From assembly GCF_007565055.1 (NCBI RefSeq), contig NC_044566.1:58387332-58451331 (forward strand): a DNA stretch of 64,000 nucleotides, written 5' to 3'. Shown one piece after another: positions 55,900-64,000 of the stretch (positions within the stretch are counted from its first letter, which is position 1; every line of letters starts with the position of its first letter). This DNA comes from Rhinopithecus roxellana. Its lineage: Eukaryota > Chordata > Mammalia > Primates > Cercopithecidae. The notes below the pieces were generated by a model, which had not been told where the DNA came from, did not search any database, and was given only the letters and a program-made list of their open reading frames with translations. Made by a program: the position numbers and the translations under genes.

Positions 55900-58290
55900 C
55901 TCCACTGCCTTTTAAATCAAATTTAAAGTAAAAGACATAGGAAAGAAAACCCAGGAAGGCAAGCAGAATAGGAACGGAGACAGAACATACAAGAGATAAA
56001 AACAAAATCGAAAAACTGGAGGATAGATTATGAGCGGTAAGTGACTTCCAATCTCAGAGAAAACTACAATTTAATTCTAAAGTGGAGGAGGCATTAATGA
56101 GAAGCAAATTGATGTTCACCTTAAAGTCCTCCAAAATGCTCTGGAAATGGCAGAAATAAGTTCTTCTAAAAGGGGAGGGACAGTGCCTGCAAACAGAAGG
56201 ATAAGTTGAAGGACTGGTTACATTTTTAAAGGGAGAATTGAACTTCACTCTTGCAATCATCCTTTCCCAATACAGGTGAAGTTTGGAATTTTACCCTGGA
56301 GAATTTAACCTGAAAGGATGTTAGGTTGCTCACAAGAGATACAGCTAAGAGCGAAGATGCGGGGCTGTATTAAAAACAGGGAAGTTATGTGAACTTTGAC
56401 ATACGGAACCTTGAGACATTCAGCAACCTTCATCACTCAGCTTCTAGGAAAGGAGCAGCTGGATTTTATGTCTCTAAAGCAACAAACTAAGAAAACTGAT
56501 CTTCCCATGGTAAAAGACCAACAGAAACACACAAATCAAGGCCTGGAACAAAATAGCTGGGCCACCACCAGTCACCCTATATTGAAGCTCAGCAGTTAAC
56601 AAGGCACACCCATAAATACGTTTTTATGTCTGTTTTAAATGTGATCACGAGAAAAGTCTAACATAAAGGAACAAACGGATTTGAAACAACGAAAAAGGAG
56701 AACTGCAAGACAGCAAACAGAGCAGAAAAAATCTTTTTAGAACTACAATATTCTCAGAGATATAAGAGAAGAAATGGCATGCAGGAAGGGATGCTATTTA
56801 AAAAGAATTATTCAGACAATAGAGAATTCTTAGAAGATAAAAACAGAATGCAAAAATTTAAACAACAAACTCAATAGAAGAGTTGAAGGCCACAATTTAA
56901 TAGATATTTCAGAGAGAAGAAAAATTCACAAAGAGATATAAAATACAAGGAAAAAAGGAATGCAAAATACAAGGAAAAAGGGATCAGGACTTCCAATATT
57001 ATACTAATTAAAAACACCAGAGAGAAAAGTGAAAACAGAAAGAAGGGAGTGATTAAATAAAAACCTCAAGAAAATTCCTCAGAGCGGAATAACACAAATT
57101 TCCAAATTGAGTGCTCAGAATAATAAAATAAAAGTTCTTATCTTCCTGAAAGAGCATGTCTTTATGAAATTTCACAATACTAAGGCAAAAGAAAAAGCAA
57201 AACCCTGCCAGAAAGAAAAATAATGGGTAACATATAAAGAGTCATGAATAAAAATGACATTAGGAAGTATCCCAAAAACAACAGTGGAAATTAGAAAATA
57301 GTGGTGGGAGGCCTTCAAAATTATGAGAAAAAATTCTTTCTAACATGTAGATCACTTCAAAGAGGGCTGGTGGAGCTGCAAAACCAAGAGCTCTTCATGT
57401 ATGACCAAATATTGAAGTTCTCCATAGGATGCCATAGTCACTCAGTAGTGCTCTATCTTCCTAAGCAGATATAAGACTTAGCTGCTAATAATCATGACCT
57501 AATAACCCATGACTGGTAATGTGGGAAGTAAATGTCTCAAAGTTAAAAAATTACTATTTATGACATTTCCATATCTGGGAAAATTGTCAATCAAACAAAT
57601 ATTCCAAAAAGTTTACCTTTTAGGCACCTTACCTTATGGAGTTACTGGAGGAGGTACTTAATGAAAATAAGGGAGGAAACCAAGAATGCGAAAAACTGGG
57701 TTTCAGAACACAAGAAGTCTAACACAGCAGAAAGAAGGGTATTCTAGTAATGACGGCTTATAGTAAGCCAAAGGAACAGTCACTATCAATTGGTGCATAT
57801 GGACCAAAGGCTCCAGGAGTTATATCTCTAAGAAAAAAGAATAAAATAAAATACACACACACACACACACACACAGCACAATTGAAGGCTGTATTACCTG
57901 TTACATTGAATCTACTGAGGGGAGAGTTACATGTCTGGCAAAGATAAACTACCCCTAGGGCATTAAGAACCAAAGCAAAAAGTAAATGGAGGCAATTATC
58001 ATCTGAAGGGAATTCAGCAAGCTTTACCTAAAAAAGAAAATGTAATCACGGACGTCATGTGGCTGAGGAGTGACTAATAATTTTGTAGAATTTTTGACAT
58101 AGCTATATTGGGAAGACAAGAGAATGCAATTACCTGGGGGAGGGGAAGAGAGTATATTTTTAAAAGCTAAATCCTTTCTAACCATATGCAGGACGAGGGG
58201 TACTGGTATTTCTTTATATTACATTCTATAGTGCATTTGTCTTTAAAATCATGTACGTGTATTCATTGGACAGAAATAAAACATATCTTT
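55900..58290 (+). mobile_element. Old ORF1-only L1 remnant (HAL1-like)
   Basis: 'gagaaaattcctcagagcgg'-like phrases, 'tgaaatttcacaatactaag', 'aggccttcaaaattatgaga' and 'ttatggagttactggaggag' followed by a 3'UTR-like region to 58,290 match the old L1M/HAL1 ORF1 in order. No ORF2-like sequence lies between the ORF1 part and the 3' part, which is the HAL1 plan. Frames are destroyed. Exact edges are uncertain. Confidence 0.55.
57852..57875. repeat. (AC)n microsatellite
   Basis: About 12 AC units inside the L1-like remnant. Confidence 0.96.
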
Positions 58291-60779
58291 CAAATTGCTG
58301 TATAAGCTATCACCCAAATAATGATCTTTCACAATAACTAACCCTAGTAGTGAGCATTTTTACATTTCTAGTTAAAATTTTCTTCCAGCTTTATTTAAAA
58401 GTTCTGCATGAGACCAAGTGCTCATTGTTGAAATTAATTTGAAAACTGAGATAATTATCAAAGGGAAAAGACTGCTTTTTTTCCCTGAAGGATAATTAAG
58501 TGCTCTGATTCTTTTATCCACTTTACCTTTGCAAAATTCATCATAGAAAAAGTAACACCATAATATGGAAGAATAACTTCTCTTGGGAAATCTTGATCAT
58601 CACAGAGTTGAGTTGCAAATTCTCAGGATAGTTGCCTGAGTATTCCTCCCTAAGAGAAAGACCTGTCCCTTGACAAAGAACTTGGCACTAGAATGATAAA
58701 TAAAAGCCCCCTCTTCATTAAACCCACTCTTATTTAGCAACTGAGAAGGTCAAATAAACAAGACAGCAAGGAAAATAGGACAGACTCCTCTAAAATCATC
58801 AGGCAAGGTGGATCTTTTTAAGGATTTGTCCTCTAACTGATTCAATCATTCTTGGACAAGTGCTTGCCTCAAAAAAGAAGCCAGCTACTAAGTGGGAAAA
58901 GAAGGCTGAAAAGTGATTGCAGAACTATTTTTGTATAGGACATTACAAGCCTACACAGATAACCCATCTTATTCTTTACATTGACCTTGACTTTTTGGTT
59001 AGCTCAAGTAATTTTTCAATAAAAGAGTTCATATAATATAAATCTTTGTAAAAATGAAAACAAATAAATGTTTTAACTTAATTTGAACGTAAATGTGTTT
59101 TACTCTGTTTTCAAAATGCTAACTTGAGTCTGAAAACTGGTCTATGGTCAAATAATTGTTTCCATCATTTTTAGAGCAATTTTCAAAGAGGTCTCATTTC
59201 AAAGGGAAGTGTCCAATTTCTCAATTTGTTTTTTCATTAGACAATCTCTCTAGTTACAAAAGAATATTTAATACAAATTTCTGGTGGAGAGATGTTATGT
59301 TGGTCCTCTCCCAAATTCTCTTAATATTTTTATTTTTTCATACCTCTGAAGAACTCATTAATGTAACAACCTATGGGCAATATTGAAGGCATCAAAACAA
59401 TGCTTAAAGAGTCCCAGAATTTACTGTTGTCTGTTAGTTAAAAGGCGATACTAGTGATGTGTGCATGCACAATTTAAAAGACCACAGTACAAAAGGTTTA
59501 TCCCCACACTTTGTCCACATAAAACCAGAGCTTTGATTTATAGCTGCAAACACTGTTTTCCAAACCCACAGGTGTCTGAGAGTTGGCCACTTAGACTCAA
59601 CTCAGCCTGAAGCCTTTGTTCAAAGGGAGCTCCTTCATCTTCACAGATGCCTAATCTGTTTGTTGCTGCTGTTTCTCAGCAGTTCACAACTGTGCCACAT
59701 TGTTTAAAATTGAACCTCAGAGTTCCCTTAAACTCTTTATTCTCTCCCGATTGAGGTAGCCCCATTTGTGCACACTATCCAGAAGCCAGTGAGGTGTTCT
59801 GCCTTCACCCATCCTGTATCACCTCCAGAGATGCCCAGTCAGGGGCAACTGACCATGTGCCACGACTGGGGCTTTCATTCCTGTGATTTTCCGAAGCTGC
59901 GTTGGTGAAATTACACAAGAGACCAGGTCAGCAGGCTGCTTCCAACCTTTCAAGGAGCTGTTTGATTATATCACTCCCTTCACCCTCAGCCAATTCTGGA
60001 GTTCAGTACCACGTTGGCACCTCATTGTCATTCGTGGTGTGGGGTTTATGCTTTGTTTTTCTCAAAGGAGTGTTGGATTTTGTGCTTCAAGAGCAGACTA
60101 CTTTCAGTTTCAGGTTGCCCTTAAAAATCCTTACATTGTGGGTCTTATGTGACCAACATTGATACATAATATTGGTCTTTTAAGGTTTATTGTAGATCCA
60201 TTTGTAACTTAAGACATGAAATAGTCCATGAGCACGCCGTAGGTGTGGCAGACTTATAGGAATTTCTCAGGATGGCAGGAAACTCGCATTTTCATGTTCA
60301 TGAGTACTCACATGAAACTTGCGAGTTGTTCTCCTCCAGAATCTCATCCTGGCCCATGGGTGCTTTCTCCATTCTAGATCTTTTCCATTGAACAATCCCA
60401 TCTAATGTATGTGTGTGTGTGTATGTGTTCCCATGTAACAGTTTTTCCTGAAAATAAGCAATATCTAAGGTACAAATTTTTACCTTAATTATGTAAGAGT
60501 TTAAATATTTGAGTACCAGTGATAATAAGACACTTCATCACAACTTAATAATGAGTGTATTCCACAAAAACTCACATCCACCATAACCTAAAAATTGCAA
60601 ACCTCTTCCTACATTCCTTTTTTGAAAAGATCTACATCATAATGTCCAATAATTTCAAAAAATATATGTGAGCATCTCAAAGCTATTGCGTTTTTAAAAT
60701 GCTATAGATCAACCTTATATTTATACTGATTTATCTTGCCAGAAAGTATTATAATTCAAAATAAGACAAATAAAATTAT
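58291..60779. other. No recognisable feature
   Basis: A long unassigned stretch, slightly less repeat-like than the rest. A (GT)n run of about eight units lies near 60,409-60,424. The overlapping frames at 59,883-60,162 show no known domain. If any single-copy conserved element exists in the window, this is a reasonable place to look. Confidence 0.45.
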
Positions 60780-60945
60780 TTTTATAACAGCTTTATTGAG
60801 ATAGATACCATAAAATAGACTCATTTAGGGTACATTTTATGGTATTTAGGTTATATATTTGTGGTATTTAGATACCATAAAATGTACCCTAAAAGAGTTC
60901 ATTTTACAGTATCTAAATTATCTCAATCAAGCTGTCATAAAAGTG
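60780..60945. repeat. Foldback inverted repeat, arms about 70 bp
   Basis: The left arm (60,780-60,847), including 'tttattgagatagatacc', 'taaaatagactcatttaggg' and 'tacattttatggtattt', recurs as its reverse complement at about 60,873-60,942 with a few mismatches and a short indel. The spacer is about 25 bases. It can form a long hairpin. Confidence 0.85.
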
Positions 60946-60956
60946 TACTCATTTAG

Positions 60957-61040
60957 GGTTCATGTGTAAAATTCAATAGTTTTTTTATATATTCAGAGAA
61001 CAACTGTACTGTGAATTTTATTAAATTTTACACATGTACT
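60957..61040. repeat. Second, shorter inverted repeat
   Basis: ATGTGTAAAATTCAATA at about 60,962-60,978 is matched in reverse complement by TATTAAATTTTACACAT near 61,018-61,034, with one mismatch. Confidence 0.75.
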
Positions 61041-62040
61041 CCAAATGTACTCACGTACATATGTAAATGAGTAAACTGTGTAGCCATCAACACAACCAAT
61101 TTGAACATTTTCATCACCACCCCGCCACCAAAAAAATCATGTCCCATGAATTGCTCTCCAATACATCCATCTTTGCTCCCTTCCCTAGCATTAAGCTACC
61201 ACTAGACAACCGCTAATCTACTTTATGTCTCTATGGATTTGCCTTTTCTGAACATTACACATAAATTGAGTCATATAATACTGCTGTCCTCTATGCCTGA
61301 CTTCTTTCACTTAGCATAATATTGTCAAGATTCATCTACGTTGGAGCAAGTGACAGAATCTCCTTTCTTTTAATGACTGAATAATATTCTATGCTATGCA
61401 TATACCACATTTACATTTTGTTTATGTTTTTGTCAGTTCATGAACATTTGGGCTACCTCCTGGCTATTGTAAATAATGCTGCTATGAGCAGTTGTGTACA
61501 AGTGTTTGTGTGGATATATGTCTTTATTGCTCTCAGGTATATAGCTAGGAATGGAATTGCTGGATCAAATTATAATTTTATGTTTAACTTTCTGAGGAAG
61601 TGCCAGAATGTTTTCCAAAGTCACTGCATCATTTTTTAAATCCCCACCAGCAGTTTATGAGGGTTCTGATTTCTGTATACCCTTGCCAATATTACTTATT
61701 ATATCTCTTTTTGATTATAGCCATCCTAATGGGTATGAAGCAGTATCTCATTGTGGTTTTGATGTGTGTTTTCCTAATGACAAATGATGTTGAACCTTTT
61801 TAATGATCTCATTGGTCATTTCTATATCTTTTGAGAAATCCCTATTTGCATCTTTTGCCTATTTTTAAATTTGGTGGTCTTTTTATGATCGACTTGCAGA
61901 AGTCCTTATATATTCTAGACACATGTTCCTTATTGGATATATACATTTCAAATATTTTATTTTATTCTGTGGGTTGTCTTTTAACTTTCGGGATAGTGAC
62001 CTGTGAAGCAGAAACATTTTTAATTTTGATAAAGGCCAAT

Positions 62041-62520
62041 TATGATGGTGATTTTTATGTGTCAGCTTGAGTGGGTTAAGGGATGCCCAGATAACTGGTA
62101 TTATTTCCGGGTATGTCTGTGAGGATGTTTTCATAAAAGATTAACTTTTGAGTAAATAAGTTTGCCCTCACCAATGTAGGTGGGAATCATCCAATCTATT
62201 GAGGGCCAGAATAGAACAAGAAGACAAAGGAAAGGAAAATTTGCTCTCCTTGCTTCTCCTGCCCTTGAATATCAGTGCACTTGGTTCTCAGGACTCTGGA
62301 CTAGGACTGGGACTTACACTATTGGCTGCCTGGTTCTCAGGTATTTGGACGTGTACTGGAACTGGACCACCAGCTTTCCCAGGCTTCCAGTTTATAGATG
62401 GCAGATCATGGGACTTTTCAGCCTCCATAACTGCATGAGTCAATCCTTCATAGTGACTCTCTTTCTGTATATACTTCTATGTCTCCTAGTTTTTCTTTTT
62501 CTCGAGAGAACCCTAATGCA
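62041..62520 (+). mobile_element. MLT2-type ERVL LTR (480 bp) nested in L1M
   Basis: CCAAT flanks it at 62,036-62,040 and 62,521-62,525, the 5-bp duplication expected of ERVL. Landmarks in order: 'tttttatgtgtcagcttgag', 'gggatgcccagataactgg', 'atcatccaatctattgaggg', 'ccagaatagaacaagaag', 'gcagatcatgggacttttca' and 'tctcgagagaaccctaatgc'. The first base pair reads TA instead of TG. Solo LTR. Confidence 0.82.
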
Positions 62521-62913
62521 CCAATTTATCTATGTTTTATTATTCCATGCTTTTTCTGTCATATGGAAGAAACCATTGACAAATTTAAGGTCATAAAGAT
62601 TTATCCCTAAGTTTTCTTTTAAAAGTTTTACCTTCTACATTTAAGTCTTTGATCTTTTTTGAGTTAATTTTTGTATGTGGTATGAGGTAAGGACCCAATA
62701 TCATTCTTTTGCATGTGAATATCAATTTGTCATAGCACCCTTTGCTGAAATTAAATAACACTAAAAAATAGCATCTAATTTCCCCATAGAAACAATAGTA
62801 TAAAAGATTAAAATCCTGATAAATATATGGTATTCAAATTCACTGAGCCATCATCATAACACTGGTTTAGTCACCGATTTCATATGTTATACAGACTGTT
62901 AGTATAATTAAGC

Positions 62914-63262
62914 ACAGATGCTTCTTGACTTATGATGGGAATTGGTCCCAATAAGCCCATGAAAATACCATGTCAAAAATGCACTTAATACACCTAACCT
63001 ACCAAACATCATAGTTTAACCTAGCCTATCTTAACAATGGCCCAGACACTTACATTAGCATACAGCTGGGAAAAATCATCTAACACAGAGTCTGTTTTAT
63101 AATAAAGTCTTGACTATCTTTTGTAAATTATTCAATACTATAGTAAAAGTAGAAAACAGAATGGTTGTGTGGATACTCAAAATACAGTTTCTATTGAATG
63201 TGTATCATTGTTGCACCATTGATAAATTGTAAGTTGAACCATCCTAAGTTGTGGATATCCAT
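62914..63262. mobile_element. DNA-transposon remnant with inverted ends (mariner/Tigger-like)
   Basis: The left end 'gatgcttcttgacttatgat' and the right end 'ccatcctaagttgtgg' read as diverged inverted copies. The interior has 'cttaatacacctaacctacc', 'cattagcatacagctgg' and 'ttttataataaagtcttga', typical of a common nonautonomous primate DNA element. Family name uncertain. Confidence 0.6.
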
Positions 63263-63469
63263 ATTTTTTCAAGTAAACACTGGGCAACATAGTTACCAAG
63301 CTCAAATGTCATAACCTTATCTTTAACAGATAGCAGTATCATAATCTATTATGTAAAATTTCTTACATCTTCTCTTTGTATTTACTGCAACAAATTGGTT
63401 AATTAAGAAAAGATTTTTGGTGTCCAGAATGTCCAGAACACTTTGAGTGTTAATTGAGGATAAATTTAA

Positions 63470-63875
63470 TAAAAGTCAATATTCAAAACTCTACATACAT
63501 CCTCACCAGCACTTGGCATTATGACGCTTTTTCACTTTCATCATTCTCCTGGATGTGCAGTGGTATCTCTTTCTGGTACTCATTTGTATTATTTTAATGA
63601 CTAATGATGTTGAGCATCTTTTCATGTGCTTATTAATCATTTGCATATCTTGTGACATTTCTACTAAAATCTGTTACCCATTTTTGTTGCATTCTTTTCT
63701 TCTTATGATTGAGTTATCAGAACTCTCTATGCATTTGAGATATATGTCCTTTGTTACATGTGCATATTGTGAATATTTTCTTTCTGCTGGTGGCTCACCT
63801 TTTCATTTTCTTAATGCTGTCTTTGTTATTCAAACAGCAGACATTTTTAGTAGTGATGAAATAAGATTTGAACTC
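63470..63875 (-). mobile_element. Old L1M fragment, reverse
   Basis: 'catcctcaccagcacttggc', 'ctaatgatgttgagcatctt', 'ttttcatgtgcttattaatc' and 'ctttctgctggtggctcacc' are reverse L1 ORF2 phrases. They repeat a part already present at about 61,650-61,990, so this is a separate copy. Confidence 0.85.
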
Positions 63876-64000
63876 CATGGAGGAGGGAGGAGTAGACGTC
63901 CAACAAATGATAGTGGAACAAGTACATATTCATTTGGGGAAAAATCATGTTTTAGTTTTATACCATACATAAATTAGTTAATTAAGTACAGATTATAGGC

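Larger units (their letters stand above)
60780..62755 (-). mobile_element. Old L1M, reverse, split by an MLT2-type LTR
   Basis: From the 3'UTR phrase 'cagctttattgagatag' through 'ctctatggatttgccttttc', 'gctattgtaaataatgctgc', 'atagccatcctaatgggta' and 'ctgtgggttgtcttttaact', the order is reverse L1M ORF2. It resumes after the LTR at 'ccaatttatctatg' and runs to about 62,755 ('gcatgtgaatatcaatttg'). The 3'UTR part carries a foldback rearrangement. Confidence 0.88.

Noticed and set aside
62180..62596. 138-codon plus-strand frame
   Set aside because: Lies mostly across the MLT2-type LTR and into the L1M beyond it. No protein similarity.
63555..63977. 140-codon plus-strand frame of hydrophobic residues that could look like a membrane protein
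   Set aside because: It is an antisense reading of an old reverse-strand L1M ORF2 fragment. The T-rich strand gives hydrophobic codons.

Overview
This is a stretch of nuclear genome from a catarrhine primate. It holds Alu SINEs of several ages, a full-length L1PA-type LINE-1, a U6/L1 chimeric retrocopy, MIR and L2 fossils, ERVL and MaLR remnants and ERV1-type LTRs. I find no host protein-coding gene and no splice-structured exon chain. The only long open frames belong to the L1. Two points argue for a non-human catarrhine, most likely an Old World monkey: the L1 3' end carries a doubled GAyGArTTGATGGGTGC module in both copies seen here, and a solo LTR with 4-bp target duplications resembles young gammaretroviral LTRs absent from human. 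Both are inferences from recall and need a database search. The window reads as intergenic or deep intronic DNA.

Layout. 1-4.2 kb: Alu end, an old repeat broken by an MLT1 LTR, then an Alu. 4.26-10.44 kb: near-complete L1 (5'UTR with YY1 site and the 129-bp segment missing from the youngest human L1s, intact ORF1, ORF2 broken by a 1-nt deletion and three nonsense codons, G-rich 3'UTR, A-tail) between 13-bp target duplications. 10.5-17.8 kb: mostly unannotatable AT-rich DNA with MIR fossils and an unexplained 59-bp direct repeat. 17.8-20.2 kb: old L1M pieces hit by the U6/L1 chimera. 20.4-24.2 kb: reverse-strand ERVL pol-region remnant with a partial internal repetition. 24.2-28.2 kb: old L1M/HAL1-like and MIR pieces. 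28.2-28.9 kb: an old Alu split by a solo LTR. 30-35 kb: old repeats and two Alus. 35.8-45.5 kb: two apparently identical 3.1-kb segments, offset 6,533 bp, the first ending exactly at a 100-N gap and separated from the second by a 3.3-kb Alu-dense block. 45.5-55.9 kb: L2 interrupted by an old LTR, Alus, MIRs, and an Alu split by a gammaretrovirus-like solo LTR. 55.9-58.3 kb: an ORF1-only (HAL1-like) L1 fossil. 60.8-63.9 kb: reverse-strand L1M with a foldback inverted repeat, an MLT2-type LTR nested in it, and a DNA-transposon fossil.

Nothing here forms an operon or pathway. The sequence is a layered record of retrotransposition, in which several insertions can be ordered by nesting. The strongest items for follow-up are the duplication at the assembly gap, the U6/L1 chimera and the L1 whose subfamily made its tail, the solo LTR at 51.4 kb and the foldback at 60.8 kb. 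I did not find a convincing undescribed biological system.
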